Shown here in pieces: positions 35,749 through 45,246 of a stretch of 64,000 nt of DNA. Under the pieces are notes generated by a model that was not told the origin of the DNA, searched no databases, and saw only the letters and a list, made by a program, of their open reading frames with translations. A program made the position numbers and the translations under genes. The DNA comes from Hallerella sp964587155 (GTDB taxonomy: Bacteria; Fibrobacterota; Fibrobacteria; Fibrobacterales; Fibrobacteraceae): the NCBI GenBank assembly GCA_964587155.1, contig CAZPKF010000003.1, forward strand, positions 62,001-126,000. Reading direction: 5' to 3'. Numbering within the stretch: the first letter of the stretch is position 1; each line of letters starts with the position of its first letter.

Positions 35749-37020
35749 TTAATTGTAATTGCTTTCCAGCTGACTCCCCTGATAACGCATGTTCACCAGC
35801 AAACCGACAAGCATCATACACGTCAACATAAACGAACCACCGTAAGAAAGGAACGGCAACGGCAATCCGGTAACGGGCATCAGTCCCAAAGTCATCGAAA
35901 TATTGACAGTCATGTGAAAAAAGAAAATCGTACAAGAACCCGCCACAACAAGATTCACAAACGGATCCAAGTGCAATCGGCAAATGGAAATCGCTCGCCA
36001 AAGGAACAAGAAATACAAGCCCAAAACCGTGACGCAGCCGACAAAACCGAATTGTTCCCCCAACACACTGAAAATGAAATCAGTATGTTCCTCCGGCAAA
36101 AACGCCAGATTGGTTTGCGAACCTTCTCGGAAACCCTTGCCAAAAAGTCCTCCACTTCCAATGGCCACTTCAGATTGGATGACTTGATAACCGGCGCCTT
36201 TCGGATCCCGCATCGGATCGACAAAAGTCATCACTCGATCCCGTTGATGATCTTCTAAAGAATTCCAGGCGACCGTACTCGCATAACCGCAGATAATATT
36301 CAGAGAAAGAATCAAAATGACAAATTTTTTGGGCAACTTGCGCGAGAGCATCACCAAAAACACAATGCAAAGGAGCAGTCCCCAGAGAACTTGTGAATAG
36401 GGAATTTGCGGATACGAGAGAATCACCGAAGCGACCGGACTCAAAAGCAGGAACAAATCCAAAAGCGAAAGTCCCGCCCAATAAAGCCCGACAATCGTCA
36501 CCGCCGTAAAAACCAAAGCTGTACTCAAATCCGGCTGTCGCAACACCAACACAAATGGAACAAAAAAGATGACCGCAGGAACAACAAATGTTTTCGGCTT
36601 CAAAATGTTCACCCGGTGCGTCGAAAGCCATTTTGACATGGCCAAAAGGAACGTAATCTTGGCGAATTCAGAGGGTTGAATTTTGATTATTCCCAAATCA
36701 ATCCAACGGCCAGCACCTTTTGCGCTGTCTCCACCGCCAAAAGCAACAAAAGCCAACAGACATATCGTAATGAAATAAAGCGGAAAGGCGAGCCGTTGCC
36801 AATAATCAATGCGGATAAGGGCAAAACCCGTCGCCAAAAGGCAACCGAACAAAAAGTAGATGATTTGCCGAAACCAGTGAGACGCATACCAAGCGCGTTC
36901 CGCATTCACCGTCGCCGAATAAACGAGGGTGATTCCCACAAAAGTCAGCGCAAAAACCAAAATCAAAAAAAGCCAGTCGATTTTCATCGCGTTGTTCAAA
37001 AAACGCCCGGAACCTCTCAT
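35749..37020 (-). CDS. rodA: Rod-shape glycosyltransferase RodA (SEDS family)
   Basis: 423 residues with about ten membrane helices. Polymerises peptidoglycan glycan strands together with PBP2 during elongation. SEDS signatures include GAGRWIDLGIIKIQPSEFAKI, then GSGGLFGKGFREGSQTNLAFLPEEHTDFIF and the final MTLGLMPVTGLPLPFLSYGGS. The ATG at 37020 overlaps the mrdA TGA (ATGA), which is the natural start; the longer frame runs into mrdA. Confidence 0.96.
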   Translation of the reverse strand: MRGSGRFLNNAMKIDWLFLILVFALTFVGITLVYSATVNAERAWYASHWFRQIIYFLFGCLLATGFALIRIDYWQRLAFPLYFITICLLAFVAFGGGDSAKGAGRWIDLGIIKIQPSEFAKITFLLAMSKWLSTHRVNILKPKTFVVPAVIFFVPFVLVLRQPDLSTALVFTAVTIVGLYWAGLSLLDLFLLLSPVASVILSYPQIPYSQVLWGLLLCIVFLVMLSRKLPKKFVILILSLNIICGYASTVAWNSLEDHQRDRVMTFVDPMRDPKGAGYQVIQSEVAIGSGGLFGKGFREGSQTNLAFLPEEHTDFIFSVLGEQFGFVGCVTVLGLYFLFLWRAISICRLHLDPFVNLVVAGSCTIFFFHMTVNISMTLGLMPVTGLPLPFLSYGGSFMLTCMMLVGLLVNMRYQGSQLESNYN

Positions 37021-39441
37021 TTTTTGACCTCCACGGAATCTTTCATCCGCCCCGCAAAATAAGCCTCCATCACTTTGCGGCAAATCGGAGCGGACTTAGC
37101 ACCGCCACCGCCCTCCGCTTCTTGAATGACGGCAACAGCGATTTCCGGATTATCGAGCGGGGCCACGGAGACAAACCACGCATGTGTTTTTTCTCCTTTT
37201 TTCCATTCCGCCGAACCGGACTTTCCTCCTACGCGGACACCGGGAACAGCCGCCCGCCGCCCCGTTCCTCCAGGATGATTGACAACAGAATCCAATCCGT
37301 CAAGAAGAGCGCGGTGCGTTGATTCTTTCATGTTGCCTTCAAAAATTTTTTCAGGAACATAGCGTTTCACAATCTGATTGTTGACATCCCGCAATTCTTT
37401 CATCAAATGCGGTCGATATACGCCCTTTCCCGTTGCAATGGAACCCGCCAAAACAGCTTCTTGAAGCGGAGTCACCAATTGTCCCTGCCCAATCGCCAAA
37501 TTCAAGATCAAACCTCTGGCCCAACGCCAACCATTTCGCCGATTGCGTTCATTGAACGATGCGGAATCCGGCAACCACCCCGCCTTTTCTCCTGGTATAT
37601 CAATCCCCAGCAAATGTCCCAGCCCAAACCGGTATCCAAATTCATTAATGCGCTCCATGCCGAGCATCAAACCGAGCTGATAAAAATACACATCGCACGA
37701 AAGGCGCAAAGAGTTCACCAAATCCAGTCCGCCATGAGTCCCCCAGCATTTTTGATAACGCGCTCCAAACGTAAATCCTCCAGTACAAGACTTTTGCATA
37801 TATGTTGTTGCGCGGACCAAACCATTTTCAAGGCCAGCTCCAGAAGTCACCAGTTTGAACGGCGATGCCGGCGGATACACACCGGAAATGGCACGGTTCA
37901 TCAAAGGCCGCGTAGAATCCAAGGCGACCTTCGCCCAGCCTTTATTGCGCTCACGACGCTTCAAAGAAAAAATATTCGGATCCATCCGCGGCGACGAAAC
38001 CATCGCCAGAATCTCTCCATTCCGCGGATCAATCGCAACGACCGCCCCACGAACAGAGTCCGGCAAAGCCGCTTCCGCCGCCTTTTGCACGTCCAAATCC
38101 AACGTTGTCACCATTCTGAGGCCGGGAACAGAGGGCGTATTCTGCATACCTTCGATAAAGCCGACTTCCCTTCCATAAGCATCGACTTCTACAAACTTCA
38201 CACCGTCTTCACCCCGAAATTCAATGTCGTATTCTTTTTCAAGGCCCTTTTGACCAACGCGATCCCCCGAAGAATAGCCTTTGAATTCCGGCTTCGCCAG
38301 GCACGGTTCATCAAAGGCCGCGTAGAATCCAAGGCGACCTTCGCCCAGCCTTTANNNNNNNNNNNNNNNNNNNNNNNNNNNNNNNNNNNNNNNNNNNNNN
38401 NNNNNNNNNNNNNNNNNNNNNNNNNNNNNNNNNNNNNNNNNNNNNNNNNNNNNNGGCACGGTTCATCAAAGGCCGCGTAGAATCCAAGGCGACCTTCGCC
38501 CAGCCTTTATTGCGCTCACGACGCTTCAAAGAAAAAATATTCGGATCCATCCGCGGCGACGAAACCATCGCCAGAATCTCTCCATTCCGCGGATCAATCG
38601 CAACGACCGCCCCACGAACAGAGTCCGGCAAAGCCGCTTCCGCCGCCTTTTGCACGTCCAAATCCAACGTTGTCACCATTCTGAGGCCGGGAACAGAGGG
38701 CGTATTCTGCATACCTTCGATAAAGCCGACTTCCCTTCCATAAGCATCGACTTCTACAAACTTCACACCGTCTTCACCCCGAAATTCAATGTCGTATTCT
38801 TTTTCAAGGCCCTTTTGACCAACGCGATCCCCCGAAGAATAGCCTTTGAATTCCGGCTTCGCCAGCTGCTCTTCCGTAATTTCTCCCGTATAGCCGAAAA
38901 CATGAGCGGCGAGAGTTCCATAGGGGTAAGATCTTCTCGATTCAACGACTGTCGTTACACCGGGAAATTCGAACGACCGCTCCTGCACAACCGAAACCTG
39001 TTCCACGGAAGCGTCTTCCAAAATGCGGAGCGTCCCATGCGACTTCCAGGCGCATCGTTGAAACATCGTATCGACAACAGCGGAATCAAATATGGCATCG
39101 CCGGCAGAATCCTTCAAATGGATAATTCGATAAAACAGCGAATCCTTTTCTTCCGATTTCATCTTGCGGATTTCAGCGGGCAACAGCACAATCTGATACG
39201 AAGGCCTGTTGCCCACCAAAAGCGTTCCATGCCTGTCAAAGATCAATCCGCGCTCTGCACGGAGTTCTATTTGTCTCAAACGGTTTTCATCCGAACTCTG
39301 CAAGTTTTGTTCATAACGGACCGATTGCAAATAAAATAACCGGATAGACAGGCAAAAAAAGACAATGCCCACCATCACCATGAAAACCAAGGACTTCAAA
39401 TTCCGGCTAAACAGTTCGTTTTGAGAAGATTTATCGGGCAT
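37017..39441 (-). CDS. mrdA: Penicillin-binding protein 2, split by a scaffold gap
   Basis: Transpeptidase partner of RodA. The N-terminal part (one membrane helix and a pedestal domain with YPYGTLAAHVFGYTG) is encoded at 38456-39441 and the catalytic part at 37017-38300. The active-site motifs are S-P-F-K in ASPFKLVTSG, S-C-D in LSCDVYFYQLG and KSG in GGKSGSAEWK. The 410-bp block 37891-38300 appears again at 38456-38865, and the left contig runs 54 bp into another copy before 100 N. Using the block once gives an uninterrupted frame of 1881 bp counted from the TTG at 39462 (626 residues; 619 from the ATG at 39441), a normal PBP2 length. Hence one intact gene is expected in the real genome. 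Confidence 0.92.
37891..38300. repeat. First copy of a 410-bp block duplicated around the gap
   Basis: Identical, as far as read, to 38456-38865, and restarted at 38301-38354 before the N run. 410 is not a multiple of three, so a true tandem copy would break mrdA. Overlapping contig ends joined without merging is the simplest explanation. Confidence 0.88.
38355..38454. other. Scaffold gap in mrdA (100 N)
   Basis: Exactly 100 N, flanked on the left by the first 54 bp of the duplicated block and on the right by the start of the same block. The gap is probably artificial and of negative size. Confidence 0.92.
38456..38865. repeat. Second copy of the 410-bp block
   Basis: Same sequence as 37891-38300. 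Unlike the first copy it continues correctly into the N-terminal part of mrdA at 38866. Confidence 0.88.
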
Positions 39442-39925
39442 TTTTACGTGAACGGTCGTCAAAACGGTTCAACAAAAAGAAGAACAGAGCCCCAAACAGC
39501 ATCGTGTAAATGCACTCGGGAAGTGTCTTGGACACAAAGAATTCTCCCACACTCGCTTTGGGAATGCCGATAAGCCAGTAATAAATGAGATCGTTCAACA
39601 TAAAGGCAAGTCCAAGCAAAGCGACTTTTGTCGCCAAATTCAGCCGGAGAAACTTTTCTTCAAGCTGCCCTACGCCAAATCCCACACAAGTGAACGCTAT
39701 CGTTTGCGCCCCCAGCCAATCCACCGAAGAGTAAACGTCTTCCGAGAATCCAGCGAAAAATCCCCAAAGCATTCCCGAAACAGGACCACAAGAAATTGCC
39801 ATGACGACGACAAAAATCAAAACAAAATCCGGTTCCTGCCCATAAAAGACAATTTTCGAAGCAAGAGTCGTTTGCAAAACGATGGTCACGACAAACAGCA
39901 GAAAATGTTTAATGAACTTCAGCAT
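39431..39925 (-). CDS. mreD: Rod shape-determining protein MreD
   Basis: 164 residues with five membrane helices (MLKFIKHFLLFVVTIVLQTTL, DFVLIFVVVMAISCGPVSGMLWGFFAGF, and others). The MreD pattern of Q-T-T near the end of helix 1 and a G-x-x-x-G-F-x-x-G-x-x-x-D segment is present. It is a membrane member of the elongasome. It overlaps mreC by 17 bp and mrdA at its end. Confidence 0.9.
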   Translation of the reverse strand: MLKFIKHFLLFVVTIVLQTTLASKIVFYGQEPDFVLIFVVVMAISCGPVSGMLWGFFAGFSEDVYSSVDWLGAQTIAFTCVGFGVGQLEEKFLRLNLATKVALLGLAFMLNDLIYYWLIGIPKASVGEFFVSKTLPECIYTMLFGALFFFLLNRFDDRSRKNAR

Positions 39926-40745
39926 TATCCACCATCTCCTGAACAGTCCAATCCGGTTCTTTTTGCATAATGAACACTTCTTCTAACCGGGTGAATTTTT
40001 GGAATGGCTCCAGTTCAAGTTCTGTCACCACATCGATATCGCCCTTGTGCAAAGAACGTACAACGCCTACGCCGATTCCTTTCGGATAAATGCCGCCAAG
40101 CCCCGAGGTGACAAGCGTATCACCTTCGCGGACTCCCACATAAGAAGGCACTGTCGCCCGCAAATAATTGACCGATCCCCCATCAAGAAATCCGACGACC
40201 CGACTCCGCTGAACCATCACAGAAACGTGTAGCGCCGGATCCGGTAAAAGCTGCGCTTTGGAATGCGTCTTCGAAACAGCGGAAATACGCCCGACAAGCC
40301 CATGGACAGTAAACACGGGCATGTTCAAATTAATTCCGTGTTCCGTTCCCCGATTGAGGACAAAAGTCGTCAAAAAACGCCCCGGATTCTTTCCGATGAC
40401 GCGAGCGGTCACAATGGAATAATTCCAAACGTTGTCAAAATGCACCAGTTCGCGCAGGCGGTTCGCTTCTTCAATCCCTTCGCGCAAATTATCCCGCTCC
40501 ATTTTCAAGCGGGCGTTTTCCCGTTTCAATCGATCATTTTCATGCGACAGGGAATGAAGCCTATTGACAGAAGAAACAACGACTTGCGCCGGATAATAAA
40601 CAGAAGAAAGCGCTCCCGCGACAAGGGTTTCCTTGCCTTCATTTTCCAAGTGGCGGATTCCTACGCCAACCAGCAACAAAAGAACAAAGAGTACTAGACC
40701 ATGCCCTTTAGACAGGACCTTGCCCAAAACGCGGAAGAACTTCAT
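39909..40745 (-). CDS. mreC: Rod shape-determining protein MreC
   Basis: 278 residues. One N-terminal membrane helix (LVLFVLLLLVGVGI), a coiled coil at about residues 65-95 (SLSHENDRLKRENARLK), then two beta domains with RFLTTFVLNRGTEHGI, GLVGRISAV, LVTSGLGGIYPKGIGVG. Links MreB inside to PBP2 outside. It lies 8 bp after mreB. Confidence 0.95.
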   Translation of the reverse strand: MKFFRVLGKVLSKGHGLVLFVLLLLVGVGIRHLENEGKETLVAGALSSVYYPAQVVVSSVNRLHSLSHENDRLKRENARLKMERDNLREGIEEANRLRELVHFDNVWNYSIVTARVIGKNPGRFLTTFVLNRGTEHGINLNMPVFTVHGLVGRISAVSKTHSKAQLLPDPALHVSVMVQRSRVVGFLDGGSVNYLRATVPSYVGVREGDTLVTSGLGGIYPKGIGVGVVRSLHKGDIDVVTELELEPFQKFTRLEEVFIMQKEPDWTVQEMVDNAEVH

Positions 40746-40753
40746 GTTTCAAA

Positions 40754-41776
40754 TTACACGGTAGAAGAAATCAATACCGGGCGGTATTTGTCCAAATCTT
40801 CCAGAATCCGGGCAGCACCCTTGCAAACGCAAAGGAGCGGATCATCGATAACATTCACCGACAGTCCCGTTTCCTTACGGATTCGAACATCCAGTCCGCG
40901 AAGTTTAGAGCCTCCGCCAGACATGATGATGCCCCGGTCCAAAATGTCCGCAGAAAGTTCCGGAGGCGTTAGCGCCAAAGCTTGCTTCACCGCATCGACA
41001 ATGGCGATTACCGGTTCATTCAACGCTTCCCGAATTTCTTCGCTCCGAATCGTCATGGTCCGCGGAAGTCCCGCCATCACATCGCGGCCTTTGACTTCCA
41101 TCGTCAGTTCTTCTTCGAGCGGGAACGCCGAACCGATTTGCATTTTGATTTGTTCTGCAGAAGTTTCACCGACGACCAAATTGTAAGTCTTGCGCAAATA
41201 ACTCACGATGGCTTCATCCATTTCATCGCCGCCAACGCGAACAGACGCATTGCACGAAATACCATTCAATGCAATGACAGCAATGTCCGAAGTTCCACCG
41301 CCAATGTCAACAATCATATTGCCTGCAGGACCGTCGACAGGAATCCCCATTCCAATCGCAGCCGCCATAGGCTCATGTACCAGATGCACTTCTTTCGCAC
41401 CGGCCATCCGGGCGGCATCTGTCACAGCGCGTTTTTCCACTTCTGTAATTCCCGACGGCACACCAATCACAATGCGCGGTTTCACCAAAAACAGCGGATA
41501 CTTCTGGACGCGCTTAATGAACGTCGAAAGCAAAATTTCCACCAGCTGGAAATCTGCTATCACGCCATCCTTCATCGGGCGAATCGCTTCTGTCGCCCCC
41601 GGCGTACGGCCAAGCATTTTTTTCGCCTCACTGCCGATCGCTGTCACGCGGTCATTTTTCCTATCCATCGCAACGACAGTAGGCTCGTTGATAACGATGC
41701 CTTGCCCGGCCACATGGACTAGAGTATTTGCCGTGCCCAGATCGACGCCAATATCACAAGAAAAAAGTCCAAACAA
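40754..41776 (-). CDS. mreB: Actin-like rod shape protein MreB
   Basis: 340 residues. Forms membrane-bound filaments that steer lateral wall synthesis. Starts FGLFSCDIGVDLGTANTLV, the phosphate-1 loop; DIGGGTSDIAVI is the phosphate-2 loop and IIMSGGGSKLRGLD the adenosine motif. The start codon is TTG, supported by AGAAGGA 8 nt upstream. A TATATTTT box on the minus strand (41813-41806) is a candidate promoter for the mreBCD-mrdA-rodA operon. Confidence 0.97.
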   Translation of the reverse strand: MFGLFSCDIGVDLGTANTLVHVAGQGIVINEPTVVAMDRKNDRVTAIGSEAKKMLGRTPGATEAIRPMKDGVIADFQLVEILLSTFIKRVQKYPLFLVKPRIVIGVPSGITEVEKRAVTDAARMAGAKEVHLVHEPMAAAIGMGIPVDGPAGNMIVDIGGGTSDIAVIALNGISCNASVRVGGDEMDEAIVSYLRKTYNLVVGETSAEQIKMQIGSAFPLEEELTMEVKGRDVMAGLPRTMTIRSEEIREALNEPVIAIVDAVKQALALTPPELSADILDRGIIMSGGGSKLRGLDVRIRKETGLSVNVIDDPLLCVCKGAARILEDLDKYRPVLISSTV

Positions 41777-41834
41777 AATCGATTTCCTTCTAAAAAAATT
41801 TTGTGAAAATATAGCTAAAAAACAACGCCGTCAT

Positions 41835-42200
41835 TCAATTTTTATCCGGATCCCATCCGAAATGCCACTTCTTAAAATAACGATCCCATTGCAAATAGGT
41901 GTTGTCATAGCGATATTTGCGCTCTTCGTACATTTTAACATCCCGATAGATGAAAAATTCCACATTGGCATATGCGGAATACATCTTGGAATGTTCCTTG
42001 TCAAAAAAGCGCAAATCCCGAATCCGATAATACGGCGAATCCAAAAGGGCCTCTTTGTCGTGGCTGGCCAGCAACGTTTGGGCTACCATGAATTTAAGAT
42101 CTTCCTGCAAAAAATCCGTAAGCTTCGCTTCGATGTTTTCTTGTGGCTCAGCACATCCAAATAGCAAAAAAAAGAGGGGAAACAGCAACCATTTACGCAT
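41835..42200 (-). CDS. Small lipoprotein, unknown family
   Basis: 121 residues. The signal peptide RKWLLFPLFFLLFGC ends in a lipobox L-F-G-C. The mature part is highly charged and aromatic with many Tyr, Arg and Lys (YYRIRDLRFF, YEERKYRYDNTYLQWDRYFKKWHFGW). The end FKKWHFGWDPDKN suggests a small beta fold. It stands between the mre cluster and the envelope cluster and may belong to either. Function unknown. Confidence 0.75.
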   Translation of the reverse strand: MRKWLLFPLFFLLFGCAEPQENIEAKLTDFLQEDLKFMVAQTLLASHDKEALLDSPYYRIRDLRFFDKEHSKMYSAYANVEFFIYRDVKMYEERKYRYDNTYLQWDRYFKKWHFGWDPDKN

Positions 42201-42239
42201 GCTTTAAATATAAAAAAGCACCATCCAGAAAATAAACAG

Positions 42240-42271
42240 AACCCCGAAAGTTGGACAAAACTTTCGGGGTT
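42240..42271 (-). terminator. Hairpin after the 42318 gene
   Basis: AACCCCGAAAGT pairs perfectly with ACTTTCGGGGTT (12 bp, 8-nt loop), 46 bp after the stop of the outer-membrane protein gene. The following minus-strand tract TCTGTTTATTTT is only moderately T-rich. Confidence 0.65.
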
Positions 42272-42317
42272 CACATCAAAGGAACGCTGCCTTTTTCAAA
42301 AACGGGAACAATGACGC

Positions 42318-43604
42318 TTAGAAAGAATACGTTGCGTCAACGCGCGAGAACCAGCGTCCTTCGCCCTGGAACAGATTGCGGAACAAGAAGTCTTCGGCAA
42401 TTGTCACGTCGATTTTCAGTTTTTCTTCGATGTTGATGCCAAAGCCCCAGCCAATATGGTCGTCCATGGTGCCATTTCCAACAGGATTGGTGGAAAAGAA
42501 CGATCCATCATCCGAGCAAATACCGTTTTTCCCCGCATTGTTGGAATTTTTATCGCATTCCGTATAAAGGACCGCTTTTTGACCGCCCACGCGAATGACA
42601 AACCAATCCCACCAAATATTCCGCTCAATACCAAAGCTGATAATGCCACCGATATCATTGCGCTTGTCCCAATAAGACGTTTCGTCTTGAGAATCATAAG
42701 TGGATTCCCCTGTGGAATAGTCAAACGTCCAATCGTGAGCCTTTTGACGGTTCCACACAAAATCTCCACCCAACCAGAAAAATCCTTTGTCAAGACCTAC
42801 GTTGATGCCAACGCCTACCTGAGCATGGGTTTCTTTGATACCAGGCGCTTTGATAAAATGGGCATTCATCGCCGGGACGATTTCACCATCAATCGCGTCC
42901 AACGTAATAAACGCCCGGGAATTGACCAAGTAAGAGAAATCTCCGTCATCAAAGAAATTCTTATGTTCCGGACCGTATTGAACGCGGGCGATACCACCCG
43001 AAAGTTCCCAGTCCATCGTATTCGTCAATTGGAAATTGATACCGGCATCCGCCCGGATAACCGAAGCGTATGAATTGGCATCCACCTGATACGTTCCACT
43101 CTCTGTTTCATACCCGCCGTCCTGATGGGCAATGTAAACATGCAAACCCAGAGCATTCCCATTAGAAAAAGTTCCTCCGAGAAAACCGTCAAAATTGGTG
43201 ACCGTTTTCGGCAAGGCGTGCACCTGATTGTTGTCATCGACATAATACGTCGGCAAAAAGCGGAAAAGCTTTGTGTCTTCGCGACCGAAGAGACCGCCAA
43301 TTGAAATTCGCGGATCAGGAGATTCTTCACTGCCCAGGCTCAGCGAAAAAATGCCGCCAAACGTCGGGTGCTGAGGATCTTTATTCGTTCCCGTAGGCAC
43401 GTCTTCCAAATACGTTCCAAATCCGCCAATAAGATAATTCGGATAAAGATTGATATTTGCCGGATTGTCAAAAATACTCACGTCATCCATAATGTACGTG
43501 GTGTTCTTGCCCATGGATTCCACTCGGGCGAATGTGGCAAAAGACGATCCAACACCAAAGATTCCTATGGTCAAACCTAAAGTCGCGGCCGATTTCAAAT
43601 TCAT
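42318..43604 (-). CDS. Predicted outer-membrane barrel protein
   Basis: 428 residues. The signal peptide (MNLKSAATLGLTIGIFGVGSSFA) leads into TFARVESMGKNTTYIMDDVSIFDNPANINLYPN, a segment resembling the N-terminal plug of FadL/OMPP1-like barrels (it contains the N-P-A-N-I pattern). Then about twelve amphipathic strands follow, ending GRWFSRVDATYSF with terminal Phe. It is the last gene of the ExbB/ExbD/AgmX transcript and the intact parent of the N-terminal part of the chimera next door. Its role is unknown; a surface barrel served by the energy-coupling proteins is plausible. Confidence 0.75.
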   Translation of the reverse strand: MNLKSAATLGLTIGIFGVGSSFATFARVESMGKNTTYIMDDVSIFDNPANINLYPNYLIGGFGTYLEDVPTGTNKDPQHPTFGGIFSLSLGSEESPDPRISIGGLFGREDTKLFRFLPTYYVDDNNQVHALPKTVTNFDGFLGGTFSNGNALGLHVYIAHQDGGYETESGTYQVDANSYASVIRADAGINFQLTNTMDWELSGGIARVQYGPEHKNFFDDGDFSYLVNSRAFITLDAIDGEIVPAMNAHFIKAPGIKETHAQVGVGINVGLDKGFFWLGGDFVWNRQKAHDWTFDYSTGESTYDSQDETSYWDKRNDIGGIISFGIERNIWWDWFVIRVGGQKAVLYTECDKNSNNAGKNGICSDDGSFFSTNPVGNGTMDDHIGWGFGINIEEKLKIDVTIAEDFLFRNLFQGEGRWFSRVDATYSF

Positions 43605-44348
43605 CAGTCATCTCCTGTTTTCCCTAAAACTAATTAGACTTTTCCTTTTTCGCAATGAAAATTCCCAATTCTTTCCAAAAAACGCCACATTATTTTTGTG
43701 CCGATGATTTTATGCAGCAACCAGCCCTTCGCATTTCGCACGATCGACTTTTTGTCAAATCATTACACAAAAAAAACAATAAAAACGCTCTTTCCCGCCT
43801 AAATCTCAGATTTATTCTGCGAAGGTAAACGGAATCGAGACCGTGACGTTGCCCGACTTGATCTTGCTGAACGTCCAGCGTTTCACCGCATTCTTCACCG
43901 CATTGTCGAATTCACCGTAACCAGTGGTCGAGGATGCAATTGAAATACGGATGATGTCGCCACCCGGAGCAATTGTAACGCGGAGCGTCACCTTACCGGC
44001 AAATCCCGGCCGCATCTTCAAGTATTTGTTGTAGATATGGCGCAAGCCTGGCGTACGCTGACGGACAACTTTCATGATGTCCGCTGCCGAACGGGGAGTG
44101 CCACCGGCGCCCATGCCGACATCTCTAGCCGAAGGAGTCTTGATCGTTCCGCGGGCCTTGGTAGCAATACCTCCACCGCCACCACCGCCGAGAAGTCCCG
44201 AAAGACCTTCGCCGGAATCACCGAATATGTCTTTTTTGAGACCTTCGTTAAAGTTCTTCCTCTTGCAGCAAAGACCTTTGGAAAGGATTCTACCCGTAAT
44301 CCGAAGACCGGCGACATCTACGTTGTTTGCATCACCGCCGCCGATGTG
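43449..44348. repeat. Tandem duplication, downstream copy (about 0.9 kb)
   Basis: Runs from the word ATTGATAT in the outer-membrane protein gene (43449-43456) through 43605-43811 and the C-terminal part of the chimera. Bases 43448-43604 align with 44348-44504 at a constant offset of 900 bp without gaps. The intergenic parts align too (AATTAGACTTTTC and AACGCCACATT are shared). The terminator of the upstream copy has decayed here. Confidence 0.88.
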
Positions 44349-44504
44349 ATTGATATTTGCCGAATTGTCAAAAAAACTCCCATTATCCCTGAAATAGGCA
44401 GCATTCTTGCCCGCGGATCCCTCGAGTGCGAATGAGGCAAAAGACGATCCAATCCCCAAAATCCCAATGATCAAACCCAAAGCCGCAGCCGATTTCAAAT
44501 TCAT
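43812..44504 (-). CDS. Chimeric gene: outer-membrane protein signal peptide fused to AgmX/TonB-like C-terminal domain
   Basis: 230 residues. Residues 1-52 (MNLKSAAALGLIIGILGIGS ... DNSANIN) match the N-terminus of the 42318-43604 protein. Residues about 63-230 match the C-terminal half of the AgmX-like protein, including GLSGLLGG, the KTPSARD and SRSAAD/PRSAAD region, RTPGLRHIYNKYLK and SIASSTTGYGEFDNAV. The fusion is in frame at ATTGATAT (44349-44356). The middle part (about 65-100) has diverged, with two new Cys (GLCCKRKNF). The product loses the cytoplasmic part and membrane anchor of AgmX and gains a Sec signal, so the TonB-C-like domain would be exported free. It may be expressed, because the frame is intact and the upstream region is kept. 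It could also be an early pseudogene. Confidence 0.88.
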   Translation of the reverse strand: MNLKSAAALGLIIGILGIGSSFASFALEGSAGKNAAYFRDNGSFFDNSANINHIGGGDANNVDVAGLRITGRILSKGLCCKRKNFNEGLKKDIFGDSGEGLSGLLGGGGGGGIATKARGTIKTPSARDVGMGAGGTPRSAADIMKVVRQRTPGLRHIYNKYLKMRPGFAGKVTLRVTIAPGGDIIRISIASSTTGYGEFDNAVKNAVKRWTFSKIKSGNVTVSIPFTFAE

Positions 44505-45246
44505 CAGTCACCTACTCTTGCCCCTAAAATTAATTAGACTTTTCTTTCTTCGCAATGGAAATTTTCTCATCTTGCCAAAAACGCCACATTGTTTTTGAAA
44601 CGATGATTTTGTGCAGCAAACAGACTTTTACATTCCACGTAATCGAAATTTTCCAGAAAATTTCACTAACAAAAAAAGGCCGGAAACCACAGTTTCCAGC
44701 CTTTTGTGAAATCACGAATTTATTCAGAGAAGGTGAACGGAATCGTGACCGTGGTGTTGCCCGACTTGATCTTGCTGAACGTCCAGCGCTTCACCGTATT
44801 CTTCACCGCATTGTCGAATTCACCGTAACCAGTGGTCGAAGATGCAATTGAAATACTGATGATGTCGCCACCCGGAGCAATAGTGAAGCGGAGCGTCACC
44901 TTACCGGCAAATCCCGGCTGCTTCTTCAAGTATTTGTTGTAGATATGACGCAAGCCTGGCGTACGCTGACGGACAACCTTCATGATGTCCGCTGCCGAAC
45001 GGGAACCGCCACCAGCGCCCATGTCGATATCACGAGCCGAAGGAGTCTTGATCGTTCCGCGGGCCTTGGTAGCAATACCACCGCCGCCACCGCCGAGAAG
45101 TCCCGAAAGACCATCGCCGATACCGCCAGAACCACCTTCTGCGTAACCTTCATTGAAGCCGCCGTCAGCCTTGCCGCGACGACCACCGAGAACGGTCTTA
45201 CCCGTTGTCTGGAGGCCCGCAACATCCTTCAACACCTTATTGATAT
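44349..45246. repeat. Tandem duplication, upstream copy (about 0.9 kb)
   Basis: Runs from ATTGATAT in the chimera (44349-44356) to ATTGATAT in the AgmX-like gene (45239-45246). Both parent genes read the word in the same frame (D-I-N and N-I-N), which is why the junction kept an open frame. The chimera has 18 bp more than the AgmX-like gene directly next to the junction. Confidence 0.85.
44674..44705 (-). terminator. Terminator after the AgmX-like gene
   Basis: AAAAGGC-C-GGAAAC pairs with GTTTCC-A-GCCTTTT around a CACA loop, with one mismatch, and is followed on the minus strand by TTTTTTTGTT. It lies 14 bp after the stop at 44720. The corresponding place in the other copy (near 43780) no longer folds. 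Confidence 0.85.

Noticed and set aside
35590..36258. Plus-strand open frame of 222 residues next to rseP
   Set aside because: Most of it is the antisense strand of rodA; the residue pattern is not protein-like.
37017..39462. Two separate mrdA genes or a real tandem duplication
   Set aside because: The 410-bp block is not a multiple of three and would break an essential gene, and the copies sit exactly at a 100-N filler. A contig overlap is simpler.
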